NCBI RefSeq assembly: GCF_030144325.1
Contig: NZ_CP126307.1
Coordinates: forward strand, 248,001-312,000
DNA length: 64,000 bases
Direction of reading: 5' to 3'
Source: Bosea vestrisii
Lineage (GTDB): Bacteria > Pseudomonadota > Alphaproteobacteria > Rhizobiales > Beijerinckiaceae
In this document: piece after piece, positions 1-8,443 of the stretch
Position numbering within the stretch: position 1 is the stretch's first letter
Layout of the letters: each line of letters begins with the position of its first letter
Notes under the pieces: generated by a model
Databases searched by the model: none
Told to the model about the DNA's origin: nothing
Seen by the model: only the letters and a program-made list of their open reading frames with translations
Position numbers and translations under genes: made by a program

Positions 1-1693
1 CAATTGCTTGCCGACCTCGACGATCTCCAGGACCTTGGTCGGGTCGCTGTCGAGATCGACCATGTTGCCCGCCTCGCGCGCCGCCTGCGCGCCGGTCTGC
101 ATGGCGACCCCGACATCGGCCTGAGCCAGGGCAGGGGCGTCGTTGGCACCGTCGCCGCACATCGCGACGAGGCGGCCCTTGGCCTGCTCGGTGCGGATGA
201 TCCGCAGCTTGTCCTCCGGCGTCGCTTCGGCGAGGAAATCGTCGACGCCGGCCTCGGAGGCGATCGCCGCCGCGGTGACCGGATTGTCGCCGGTGATCAT
301 CACCGTGCGCACGCCCATGCGGCGAAGATCGGCGAAACGCTCCTTCACGCCCGGCTTGACCACGTCCTTGAGGTGGATGACGCCGACCAGCGCGCCGTTC
401 TCGCTGACGGCGAGCGGCGTGCCGCCCGAGCGGGCGATGCCGTCGACCGCCTGGCGCAGTTCCGCCGGCACCTGGCTATCGCTGAGGTCGAGTGTCTTGA
501 TCACGGCATCGACCGCGCCCTTGCGCCAGGATTTGCCATCGAGGTCGAGGCCCGACTGGCGGGTGGTGGCGCTGAACGGGATCGTGGTCGCTCCCGCGGG
601 AACCTCGGCCGTGACGCCCTGGTTGCGGGCGAGCTCGACGATCGAGCGGCCTTCCGGGGTCTCGTCGGCGAGCGAGGCCATCAGCGCTGCACGCAGCGCC
701 GCATCGGGACGCATACCGGGGACGGGGATCACCTCGACCGCCATGCGGTTGCCGAAAGTGATCGTGCCGGTCTTGTCGAGCAGCAGCGTATCGACGTCAC
801 CGGCAGCCTCGACGGCCCCTGCCTGAGGTCGCCAGTACATTCACTTTCAGAAGCCGGTCCATGCCGGCGATGCCGACGGCGCTGAGCAGGCCGCCGATCG
901 TGGTCGGGATCAGCGTGATGAAGAGCGCGCCCAGCACCATCGGATCGAGCGAGACGCCGGAGAAGGCCCCTAACCCGGTCAGGGTGACCACCGCGATCAG
1001 GAAGACCAGGGTCAGGCCGGCGAGCAGCACGGCGAGGGCGAGCTCGTTCGGTGTCTTGCGCCGGTCGGCGCCTTCGACCATCGCGATCATGCGGTCGAGG
1101 AAGGACGAGCCCGGCCGCGAGGTAACCCTGATCTTGAGCCAGTCGGAAACGACGGTGGTGCCGCCGGTGACGGCGGAACGATCACCACCGCTCTCGCGGA
1201 TCACCGGGGCGGACTCGCCGGTGATCGCGGCCTCGTTGACCGAGGCGACGCCCTCGATGATCTCGCCATCGGCTGGGATGACGTCACCGGCCTCGACCAG
1301 GACGATATCATCAGGTGCGAGCTCGTGAGCCGGCGTCGGGATCATCGCATTGCGCGAGGCATCGATGATCAGCTTGGCCTTGGTGGTGACGCGCGTGGCG
1401 CGCAGCGAATCCGCTGCCGCCTTGCCGCGCCCTTCGGCGATCGCCTCGGCGAAGTTGGCGAAGACCACGGTGAGCCAGAGCCAGATCGCGATCTGGATCG
1501 GGAAGGCCGCAGGCTGGCCATTGGCGATGGCGACGACGGCCGAGACGGTGGCGAGCGCAGCGACAACCTCTGTCGCGAGGATGACCGGGTTGCCGGTCAG
1601 TTTGCGTGGGTCGAGTTTGCCGAAGGCGCTCTTCAGCGCCGTCAGGACGATCGCCTGGTTGAAGGCGCTGGACTTGGCGAGTGAGACACTCAT
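1..1693 (-). pseudogene. kdpB: K+-transporting ATPase subunit B, frameshifted and cut by the window edge
   Basis: KdpB is the ATP-hydrolysing P-type ATPase subunit of the high-affinity potassium pump KdpFABC in the inner membrane. Start is ATG at 1693, 22 bases after the kdpA stop. The first frame (1693 to about 820) carries the membrane segments and the TGESAPV actuator motif. The reading then shifts: the other frame holds DKTGT with the phosphorylated Asp (763-777), GDGANDAP (about 133-156) and the DSDPTK stretch near base 1. The break sits in a CCCC run at 816-819, one base too many for the frame. The last ~80 residues lie outside the window. All motifs are intact, so a sequencing error is as likely as true loss. 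Confidence 0.9.
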
Positions 1694-1715
1694 CTGAGAG
1701 AGTTCCTTTGTCGGC

Positions 1716-3425
1716 TCAGCGAGAGGCCGCAAGCACCTGGAAGTGCTCGACGATCGGCCCGAGCGCCAGCGCGGGGAAGAATTGCAGGCCACCCAGGATC
1801 AGGATGATGCCTATGAGCAGGCCGACGAAGAGCGGTGAGTCGCTCGGCAGCGTGCCGGCGGTCGGCTTCAGCTTCGGCTTGGCGGCAATGGCTCCCGCCA
1901 GGGCGATCACCGGGATCATGTAGGCGAAGCGACCGAGCAGCATGGCGATGCCGAGCGTGGTGTTCCACCAGGGCGCGTTGGCGGTGAGGCCGGCGAAGGC
2001 CGAGCCGTTATTCCCTGCCGCCGACGAATAGGCGTAGAGGATCTCGGTAAGCCCGCGCGGCCCCTTGTTCAGCAAGCCCTCGAGCGCGACCGGCAGCACC
2101 GCGGCGATCGCCGAGAAACCGAGGATCGCGAGCGGCAGGATCAGCACCGCCAGCATGGCGAACTTGATCTCGCGGCTCTCGACCTTCTTGCCGAGATATT
2201 CCGGCGTGCGTCCGACCATGAGCCCGGCGACGAAGACGGCGAGCAGCGCCATCACCACCATGCCGTAGAGGCCGGAGCCGACGCCGCCCGGCAGGATCTC
2301 GCCGAGCTGCATCAGGAACATCGCGACGCCGCCGCCGAGCGGCATGAACGAGCCGTGCATCGCATTGACTGAGCCGTTCGAGGCACCGGTGGTCTGCGCC
2401 GCCCAGATCGACGAGGCGGCCGCGCCGAAGCGGACTTCCTTGCCTTCCATGTTGGCCGGCGCGTCGGTGATGCCGGCCGCGATCATGGCGGGCTGCGGCG
2501 TCAGCGTCTCGGAGGAGTAGATCGCGGCGGCGCCGAAGCCGACCAGAATGACCATGGCGGCGAGCAAAGCGCGCGCCTCCTTGCGGGCGCCGGCGACACG
2601 CCCGAAGGCGATGACCGTGCCGAAGGCGAGCGCGTTCAGCGACACGACCTCGATCAGGTTGGTCAGCGGTGTCGGATTCTCGAGCGGATGCGCCGAGTTG
2701 ACGTTGAACAGGCCACCGCCATTGGTGCCCCATTGCTTGATCGCCTCCTGGCTGGCGACCGGGAAGAGGGCGATGATCTGGTCGGCGCCCTCCAGCGTCT
2801 TGGCTGTTACATTGGCGAGGAGGCTCTGCGGCACGCCGGCAGCGACGAGCGCGAGCGCGGTGACGATCGACACCGGCAGCAGCACGTAGAGGACGCTGCG
2901 GGTCAGATCGACCCAGAAACTGCCGAGGCTCTCGCCGCGATCGGCGGCAAAGGCACGCGCCACGGCAGCAGCTATGGCGAGGCCAGCGCCAGCCGAGACG
3001 AAGTTCTGAACGGTCAGGCCCAGCATCTGGCTGAGGCTGCTCATCGTCGTCTCGCCGCCATAGGACTGCCAGTTCGTATTGGTGACGAAGCTGACGGCGG
3101 TGTTGAAGGCGAGATGCGGCGACAGGCCGTCGAAGCCCTGCGGGTTCAGCGGCAGGAGCCCCTGCAGCCGCAGCAAACCGTAGAGCAGCACGAAGCCGGC
3201 CGCGCTGAAGGCGAGCACCGCCCCGGCATAGCCGAGCCAGTTCTGTCCCTTGTTCCGGTCGATGCCGAGCGCGGCGTAGAAGCCGGCCTCGACCGGCTTC
3301 AGCACGAGGTCGAACGGGGTTTTCTCGCCCGCCCAGACACGCGCCATGTAAATGCCGAGTGGCCAGCCCACGGCCACCGTCACTGCGATCGTGAAGACGA
3401 TCTCTGCCCAGCCCCGCCAGTCCAT
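1716..3425 (-). CDS. kdpA: K+-transporting ATPase subunit A
   Basis: KdpA is the potassium-binding and translocating channel-like subunit of KdpFABC, an integral membrane protein. The 569-aa product has the normal family length. The four selectivity-filter loops can be read: TNTNWQSYGGE, WGTNGGGLFNVNSAHP, QTTGASNGSVNAMHGSF and SAAGNNGSAFAGL. An open frame extends upstream to 3671, but the family start MDWRGWAEI at 3425 is chosen because the extension overlaps kdpF out of frame and has no membrane character. Operon order on the minus strand is small ORF, kdpF, kdpA, kdpB. No kdpC, kdpD or kdpE is visible; they would lie beyond base 1. Confidence 0.96.
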   Translation of the reverse strand: MDWRGWAEIVFTIAVTVAVGWPLGIYMARVWAGEKTPFDLVLKPVEAGFYAALGIDRNKGQNWLGYAGAVLAFSAAGFVLLYGLLRLQGLLPLNPQGFDGLSPHLAFNTAVSFVTNTNWQSYGGETTMSSLSQMLGLTVQNFVSAGAGLAIAAAVARAFAADRGESLGSFWVDLTRSVLYVLLPVSIVTALALVAAGVPQSLLANVTAKTLEGADQIIALFPVASQEAIKQWGTNGGGLFNVNSAHPLENPTPLTNLIEVVSLNALAFGTVIAFGRVAGARKEARALLAAMVILVGFGAAAIYSSETLTPQPAMIAAGITDAPANMEGKEVRFGAAASSIWAAQTTGASNGSVNAMHGSFMPLGGGVAMFLMQLGEILPGGVGSGLYGMVVMALLAVFVAGLMVGRTPEYLGKKVESREIKFAMLAVLILPLAILGFSAIAAVLPVALEGLLNKGPRGLTEILYAYSSAAGNNGSAFAGLTANAPWWNTTLGIAMLLGRFAYMIPVIALAGAIAAKPKLKPTAGTLPSDSPLFVGLLIGIILILGGLQFFPALALGPIVEHFQVLAASR

Positions 3426-3451
3426 GCGAGGTCTCCTTTTTTTGTGTTGTG

Positions 3452-3538
3452 TCAGAAGCGGTCGGGGCGCAGCAGCGCGGCGACCATGTAGATCGCGAGC
3501 CCGAGGGCCGCAGCGGCATAGAGCAAGGTCAGGCCCAT
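3452..3538 (-). CDS. kdpF: KdpF small subunit
   Basis: A 28-aa single-pass membrane peptide that stabilises the KdpFABC complex. The translation, MGLTLLYAAA followed by ALGLAIYMVAALLRPDRF, has the KdpF pattern: one hydrophobic helix, the LIY(L/M)V core and the C-terminal ALLRP(D/E)(R/K)F signature. It lies 26 bases upstream of kdpA and 5 bases after the preceding small ORF. It is easily missed by gene callers because of its length. Confidence 0.88.
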   Translation of the reverse strand: MGLTLLYAAAALGLAIYMVAALLRPDRF

Positions 3539-3543
3539 GACGG

Positions 3544-3627
3544 TCAGACCTTGCGCAGCAGCGCTGCGTACCAGCCGAAGAGCGCGAAGGCCCCGGCTCC
3601 GAGCGCGAGAAAGACGATATCGGCCAT
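3544..3627 (-). CDS. 27-aa membrane peptide leading the kdp operon
   Basis: A short ORF starting MADIVFLALGAGAF and ending WYAALLRKV. It is one hydrophobic helix with an aromatic and basic end, 5 bases before kdpF. It resembles KdpF in size and topology but lacks the ALLRP(D/E)xF ending. Similar small ORFs precede kdpF in other alphaproteobacteria as far as I recall. A role as an accessory Kdp peptide is inferred from position only. The longer frame to 3738 is rejected because its extra residues are not membrane-like. Confidence 0.6.
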   Translation of the reverse strand: MADIVFLALGAGAFALFGWYAALLRKV

Positions 3628-3823
3628 GACAAATCTCCAGCCTGGTTCAGACCGGAGATGTGGTGCCGCACCTGCTAAGCGGTCGAGCGGGAAGGGCAGG
3701 CCGGGGCATAAGGGCGGCGTAAAGATGCCGCTCCCCAAAGAAGCAGGCGATCGCCGCGCGCAGAATGCGCGCCAGACGATCGGCCCAGCGGGTCAAGTCA
3801 TTGGGAAGATTTTGAAAGGCGCC

Positions 3824-3985
3824 TCAGCTCGACGCTTCGAGGCCGGCCGTCGTGATGAAGGCGGCGAGGGCGAGGCCAGCCCAGAAGAAATCGTTGAGAA
3901 CACCCTGCAGGGGCACGGCCCCCATGGTCACGGTCGAAAGGCCGCCGGCAAGGAACAGCGCCGAGGCTGCAACAAGGGTGTTCAT
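3824..3985 (-). CDS. 53-aa small membrane protein
   Basis: A hypothetical protein starting MNTLVAASALFLAGGLSTV, with a C-terminal hydrophobic stretch around FFWAGLALAAFITTAGLEA. The ATG at 3985 is preceded by a good Shine-Dalgarno (GGGAGGAC on the minus strand), which decides the start over the longer open frame to 4117. It probably holds two membrane segments. It lies upstream of the kdp genes on the same strand, separated by 196 bases in which I see no gene. No family recognised. Confidence 0.5.
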   Translation of the reverse strand: MNTLVAASALFLAGGLSTVTMGAVPLQGVLNDFFWAGLALAAFITTAGLEASS

Positions 3986-4131
3986 GATGTCCTCCCGCAT
4001 TTTGCGGCTCGAACGCGGCGGGGGTGATTCCGTTCCCCTGATTCGATGCGGCATCAAATGACTTGTGTTGATAGGATCATCGCACAGCTCCAATGTCTGT
4101 GATGTGACGAAGATCAAATGGAGAAAGCGGC

Positions 4132-4575
4132 ATGACGCATCGATTGACTGGCTGCTGCCATTGCGGCGCGATCGGCGTCGAACTGACGCTGCCGCGCCCG
4201 CCTGAGGAGGAGGTCATCGGCGCCTGCCAATGCTCGTTCTGCCGCAAGCACAATGCAAGGACGGTCTCGGATCCCGGCGCGCATGCCCGCCTCATCGTGC
4301 ATGAGCCGGCGCACCTTCAGCGCTACCGTTTCGGCCTTACTGCCTCCGAAGTCGTTTTATGCCGCCGCTGCGGCGTCTATGTCGCCATGCTGATGGTCGA
4401 GGACGGCAAAGCCTGGACGACGATTAATATCGACACGCTCGACGAGCGCGCCCGCTTCATCAAACCGGCCGAGCCGCGGGATTTCAGCGGCGAAGCACTG
4501 GCGGGACGGCGCGAACGCCGCAAGGCGCGCTGGACACCGACCGAACTGGTCGGCTGGCCGGAGGCGGGCGGGTAG
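4132..4575 (+). CDS. GFA-family (glutathione-dependent formaldehyde-activating / CENP-V) protein
   Basis: A 147-aa zinc-binding GFA-fold protein. Cysteines are placed as in the family: CCHCG at 8-12, CQCSFCRKH at 32-40 and CRRCGVY at 77-83, giving the two zinc sites of Gfa/S-(hydroxymethyl)glutathione synthase-like proteins. Most members have no proven substrate, so a formaldehyde role is only a family guess. ATG at 4132 follows GGAGAAAGCGGC, a strong ribosome site. It diverges from the small membrane gene at 3985 and converges on the protease remnant. Confidence 0.85.
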   Translation: MTHRLTGCCHCGAIGVELTLPRPPEEEVIGACQCSFCRKHNARTVSDPGAHARLIVHEPAHLQRYRFGLTASEVVLCRRCGVYVAMLMVEDGKAWTTINIDTLDERARFIKPAEPRDFSGEALAGRRERRKARWTPTELVGWPEAGG

Positions 4576-4576
4576 A

Positions 4577-4978
4577 TCACTCCGGCACCGGCGCGCAAAC
4601 GCGCCGGAGCGCCTGCCATTCTGCATCGCTGAGGATCCGTGGTCCTATCGTCATGGGCACCGCCTGCTTCATCCGCGCCAGCCTTTCGCTGCTGACCGAC
4701 TAGCTGTCGATAATCGTCGTCTTGCCGGCATTACCAGTGATGCGGACTAGGAACTCGCCGAGCGGTGCCGGCGATCGGCCGAGCCGCGTCATCGCCCTGA
4801 TCGTGAAGTCGTCGGCGGCCGTCTCGGCCTCACGCGAATACGAGGCGTCGATCAGCGTACGCGAGGCGAAGATCACCGCGCCGCTGCCGGTGATGTCGCC
4901 GAAGAGCAGCCCGAACAGGAAGGACGTGCCGCCGGTGCGGATGACGCCGCGCAACCCGTCGCGATGCTCGGCGCGCAA
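4577..4978 (-). pseudogene. M48 family metalloprotease remnant
   Basis: The minus strand keeps only the C-terminal half of an M48-type zinc peptidase. Recognisable are GLRGVIRTGGTSFLFGLLFG, a GSGAVIFASRTL membrane stretch, YSREAETAADDF and RLGRSPAPLGEF. An in-frame TAG at 4700-4702 interrupts it, after which the same frame continues with SERLARMKQA and LSDAEWQAL to a TGA at 4577. The HEXXH zinc helix and everything before it are missing: the sequence begins just after where HELGH would be. Unlike the homopolymer frameshifts elsewhere, this is a genuinely decayed gene (truncation plus stop). Confidence 0.75.
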
Positions 4979-4984
4979 TCGCTA

Positions 4985-5413
4985 TCAAGTGCTCGGCGGC
5001 ATCAGCGCGAGCAGCTGCTCTCGCACCACATCGGAGAATGGCCGCGACTTGCGTGTCGCCTCGTCCATCTGGACCATCACCGTGATGCCGCTGGCGACGC
5101 AGTGCTCGCCCTGGAAGATCGCCTGCTCGAGCCGGACGGAGCTGCGGCCGACCGAGGCGACGCGCGTGCCGATCTCGACTTCGCCCGGCCAGAGCAGCTC
5201 CGCCCGGAAATCCATCTCCAGCCGGGCGATGACGAAGGCAGTCCCCGGCTCGACCAGCTGACGGGCGCGATCATAGATCAGCTCGACGCGTCCGGTTTCC
5301 AGAAAGGTCGAGAACACTGCGTTGTTGATGTGTCCCTGCCGGTCGGTGTCGCCATAGCGGAGCTTGTCCCGCGCCCGAAGCGGGAAGTCGGTGATGACGA
5401 GTTCGTCCGGCAT
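4985..5413 (-). CDS. Acyl-CoA thioesterase, 4-hydroxybenzoyl-CoA thioesterase (hot-dog) family
   Basis: A predicted cytoplasmic acyl-CoA thioesterase of 142 aa. The N-terminal motif RYGDTDRQGHINNAVFSTF matches the 4HBT catalytic loop (YxDTDxxGHxNN), with Asp in the nucleophile/base position. The core FRAELLWPGEVEIGTRV is typical of the hot-dog strands. Start MPDELVITDF at 5413 is preferred to the alternative at 5455 because the family begins close to the YGDTD motif. It ends 7 bases before the M48 remnant. Substrate unknown. Confidence 0.85.
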   Translation of the reverse strand: MPDELVITDFPLRARDKLRYGDTDRQGHINNAVFSTFLETGRVELIYDRARQLVEPGTAFVIARLEMDFRAELLWPGEVEIGTRVASVGRSSVRLEQAIFQGEHCVASGITVMVQMDEATRKSRPFSDVVREQLLALMPPST

Positions 5414-5495
5414 AGTTCGCCCCGTTCCATGACGAGGCCTTTCAAACGCGATCATCGGGCGCGAGGCAAGCTCATCCGATCAGCGGGGAGAGGCG

Positions 5496-5792
5496 TCAGG
5501 CCAGCACATCGCTATAGTCGGGATGGCGTCGCGCCCAGTCTGCAACAAAGGAGCAGCGTGGCACGACGCGACGTCCGCTCTGGCGCGCGATCCGGAAGAT
5601 GCCTTCGGCCAATTGCGAGCCGAGGCCGCGCCCGTTGAAGGCCGGCGGCACCTCGGTATGGGTCACCACGATCCGGTCGCCATCGCTGCGATAGACGGCG
5701 AAGGCCTGTCCGCCGGGAAAGTCGAGCTCGAACCGTCCGGTCTCCGGCCGTTCGAGCACCTGAAGCTGACCGGTTTCGATATGCTGCGTCAT
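5496..5792 (-). CDS. GNAT-type N-acetyltransferase (YjdJ-like)
   Basis: A 98-aa single-domain protein with the short GNAT variant: ITHTEVP-like strand (VVTHTEVPPAFNGRGLGS) containing the acetyl-CoA loop GRGLGS, then the helix QLAEGIFRIARQ and the strand VVPRCSFVADWARRHPDY. This arrangement is typical of the small YjdJ/Gtn-like acyltransferases. Start MTQHIETG at 5792 is the first plausible ATG; the frame upstream is arginine- and proline-rich readthrough. Neighbours give no hint of substrate. Confidence 0.82.
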   Translation of the reverse strand: MTQHIETGQLQVLERPETGRFELDFPGGQAFAVYRSDGDRIVVTHTEVPPAFNGRGLGSQLAEGIFRIARQSGRRVVPRCSFVADWARRHPDYSDVLA

Positions 5793-5935
5793 AACCGCTC
5801 CCCGCGGGCGCCGGCCACAGGGCAAGGCATCGCCTCGACCACAATGTCGGAAGCGCGCATCGCTTGTCTCCGTTTGCGATCATACAGGCAGGGAATGGCA
5901 GGGCTGCGGCCAGCCCCAGCCCTGCAAGACGTGGG

Positions 5936-6154
5936 TCAGGACAACAATTCCTGCTCGCGCCGGCGGGCGCGCTCGACCTTGAGCTCGTCTTCGGCGCCCG
6001 TATCGACGACATCCGTCGTGCGGTTGCGGAAGTTCCAGATCTCCTTTGCGGCTTCCCAATGCTCGTGATCGCGGCCTTCCGGCTGCCCTTGCTCCATCCA
6101 GAGCGCGTAGGCGATCTTGCGGATCGCGCGCTCCTCCTTGCCAAGATGGCTCAT
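5936..6154 (-). CDS. DUF2934 domain protein
   Basis: A 72-aa charged protein containing the DUF2934 signature: an IRKIAYALWMEQGQPEGRD helix followed by HEHWEAAKEIW. Function unknown; the domain is common as a short stand-alone protein in Hyphomicrobiales. Start ATG 6154 is set by the strong AGGAGG Shine-Dalgarno just upstream; the longer frame to 6436 is shadow. Confidence 0.8.
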   Translation of the reverse strand: MSHLGKEERAIRKIAYALWMEQGQPEGRDHEHWEAAKEIWNFRNRTTDVVDTGAEDELKVERARRREQELLS

Positions 6155-6311
6155 CTCGTCCTCCTGGTTCCGTTGCAGTCGGCGAGGAAACGAAGGTACG
6201 CGAGTTGGCGTTCCGCGCCTCTGAACCAATCTGTCACGGCAATGTGGCGCTCGCGTGAGCCCATCGGAGGCAGCTTCCGGCTCCTTCGAGGAAGGCTGCC
6301 GGAGCCGCGAC

Positions 6312-7680
6312 TCAGATGCGTGCGAGCCGATCCTCTGCGCCGCCGTCCAGCAGGAGCCGGATGATCCGCAGCGCCCGCATGAGATTCTCTCGCGAGGTGG
6401 CGCCAATGCACAGCCGCACTCCAGCCGCGCGATCATTCTCGTCGACCATGACGGCCGCCGGCGGCGTGACCATCACGCCTCGCGCCGCAGCGCCCTGGGC
6501 GAGGCTCGCCGCATCGGCGAGCGACATCGGCAGCCAGAGATGGAACCCGGCACCGCTCGCGGGCTGGATTGTACTCCCTAGAACCGCGTGCACAACGGCG
6601 GCGCGCTCCGTAGCCTCGCGACGGATGGCTTCGCCGACAGCCCTCGCAGTGCCATCCCTGATCCAGCGCTCCATGATGGCGCACATCAGCGGCGAAGCCA
6701 TCGACGACGTCGCCTGAAGAAAGCCCTGTGCCGCCTGCACTGCGGCGGGCGGCACGACGAGGGCGCCGATCCGCAGCCCCGGGCTCAGAATCTTGGAGAA
6801 GCCGGCGATGTAAAAGGTCCGCTCCGGCGCGAGTTCCGCGAGAGCGGGCAGTCCGGCGGGCGTGAACAGCGAATAGACGTCGTCTTCGATGATGACGGCG
6901 TCGTGGGTGCGGCAGACGGCGACGATGTCCTGTCGTCGCGCCGGCCCCATGGTGACGCCGGTCGGATTGTGCAGGGTCGGGGGTGAGATAAACCACGCGG
7001 CGTTCGCCGGAATGCGCGGAGAAGGCCGCGGCGAGCGCGTCCGGCCGCAGGCCCTCATCATCCAGAGCCACGGCCTTGAGTGCTTGCAGGTTCTGGCGCG
7101 CGGCAAGGATGGCACCCGGATAGGTGAGTGCCTCGGTGAACACCGTTCCGCCGATCCGGGCAGCAGCGGCGAGGGCGATGGCCAGGGCATGCTGTGCGCC
7201 ATTGGTGAGAAACAGACGATCGGCGGCGATCCGCAGCCGGTGCTCCGCAAGCCAGTGCGCCATCGCCTCGCGGTGCTCGATGCTTCCTGCCGGCGGCCGG
7301 TATCGCCCGAAGCTGTCGGCGTCCATCTGCCTGGCGAGCGCGGCGAGCGTCGCCGAGAGGACGCCGTCGCCGAGCATCTGCGGCGGCGTGTTGACCGAGA
7401 GGTCGATGATCTTGCTCGGACTCGGCTCCGCGCCGGCGACGAACATCCCGCGCCCGCGCACGCTCCGCACGAGCCCGCGCTTTTCGAGCAGCGAATAAGC
7501 CTTGGTGACCGTGCCGAGCCCGATGCCCAGCCGATAGGCGAGATCACGGTGCGCTGGCAGGCGCGCCCCGACCGAAACGCGGCCATCGGCGAGATCCTCC
7601 TCCACAGCGGTGACGAGGCGCTCATGCGTGAGGCCAGGCGCGTCGGAGAGGCGCGGAGACCAAGGGGAGGCGAGGCGCAT
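6312..7680 (-). pseudogene. MocR-type (GntR/aminotransferase) transcriptional regulator, frameshifted
   Basis: MocR regulators join an N-terminal GntR winged helix to a PLP-binding aminotransferase fold. Start ATG 7680. The first frame gives the helix-turn-helix (GTVTKAYSLLEKRGLVRSVR) and the large-domain start up to RRVVYLTP. The second frame continues with TLHNPTGVTMGP, EDDVYSLF and the PLP lysine in AGFSKILSPGLRIG, ending at 6312. The switch falls in a GGGGG run at 6979-6983, one base too many. Corrected length would be 455 aa, normal for the family. It diverges from the LysE exporter and probably controls it. Confidence 0.85.
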
Positions 7681-7697
7681 GTATGAAACCTAAAAGC

Positions 7698-7737
7698 GTC
7701 ACATGACACTATTATAATTTCTTACAAAGTGTCACAT
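7698..7737. promoter_or_regulatory. Operator-like repeats between the MocR and LysE genes
   Basis: Within the 96-base divergent intergenic region, GTCACAT occurs as a direct repeat (7698-7704 and 7731-7737, 33 bp apart), and TGACACT (7704-7710) is inverted as AGTGTCA (7728-7734). A TATAAT (7713-7718) lies between the arms. Paired boxes near the promoter are typical for MocR regulators; the assignment is inference. Confidence 0.45.
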
Positions 7738-7776
7738 CGATAAGGTCGCGGCAATCGCAATCACCGCGTGCCGCCT

Positions 7777-8382
7777 ATGCCCCTCGATCTCCTCCTGGCC
7801 TTCCTGACTTACGCCTTCGTGACCTCGATCACGCCCGGACCGAACAACACGATGGTGCTGGCCTCGGGCGTCAATCACGGTTTCAGCCGAACAATCCCGC
7901 ATGTCCTCGGAATCAGCTCCGGCTTTGCGGTGATGGTGCTCGCCGTCGGCTTCGGCATCGGCCGCCTGTTCATTACCGCGCCATGGCTCTACGAGGCGCT
8001 GCGCTGGATCGGAGCGGCCTACCTGCTGTGGCTGGCCTGGAAGATCGCGACCGCCAGCGCCATGGACGAGAAGACCACTGCCAGCAAGCCGATGAGCTTC
8101 TGGCAGGCGGCGGCTTTCCAATGGGTCAATCCTAAAGCCTGGGTCATGGCGATCGGCGCCATCGCGACCTATACGCCGGCGAATGGCGGATTGGGCATGA
8201 TCCTGCTCGTTGCGGTGCTCTTTGCCGTGGTCAACGCGCCGACCGTTGCACTCTGGGCCGCCTTCGGGACGACGCTGCGCCGCTGGCTGACCGATGCGCG
8301 CTATGTCCGCATCTTCAACATCACCATGGCGGCGCTGCTGGTGTTGTCTCTGCAGCCGCTGCTCTGGGGCGGCATGCATTGA
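7777..8382 (+). CDS. LysE/RhtB family amino-acid exporter
   Basis: A 201-aa inner-membrane protein with about six hydrophobic segments and the LysE N-terminal signature SITPGPNNTMVLASGVNHGF. FQWVNPKAWVMAIGA matches the conserved QxxNPKxxxF stretch. Members export amino acids or related metabolites. ATG at 7777 is preferred; an in-frame GTG nine bases upstream is possible. It diverges from a MocR regulator, a common pairing in which the PLP-binding regulator senses an amino compound that the exporter removes. Substrate not predictable. Confidence 0.88.
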   Translation: MPLDLLLAFLTYAFVTSITPGPNNTMVLASGVNHGFSRTIPHVLGISSGFAVMVLAVGFGIGRLFITAPWLYEALRWIGAAYLLWLAWKIATASAMDEKTTASKPMSFWQAAAFQWVNPKAWVMAIGAIATYTPANGGLGMILLVAVLFAVVNAPTVALWAAFGTTLRRWLTDARYVRIFNITMAALLVLSLQPLLWGGMH

Positions 8383-8392
8383 GAAGCGCTGG

Positions 8393-8426
8393 CGAGGGCA
8401 GGGCCGTGCAATCGGCGCTGCCCTCG
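8393..8426. terminator. Bidirectional terminator-like hairpin
   Basis: CGAGGGCAG (8393-8401) pairs with CTGCCCTCG (8418-8426), and the loop contains a further GCCG/CGGC pair. It sits between the convergent ends of the LysE gene (8382) and the CoA-transferase B gene (8444). The T-tract (TTGTT) is weak. Confidence 0.5.
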
Positions 8427-8443
8427 TTGTTCTCAAGCGGCCT

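Noticed and set aside
4..885. Plus-strand ORF of 293 codons opposite kdpB
   Set aside because: It is the GC-rich antisense shadow of kdpB, with Arg/Ala/Asp-rich composition and no family resemblance. The minus-strand frame carries the P-type ATPase motifs.
3449..4027. 192-codon plus-strand ORF over the kdpF region
   Set aside because: It overlaps three small genes on the other strand that have ribosome sites or family signatures; composition is shadow-like.
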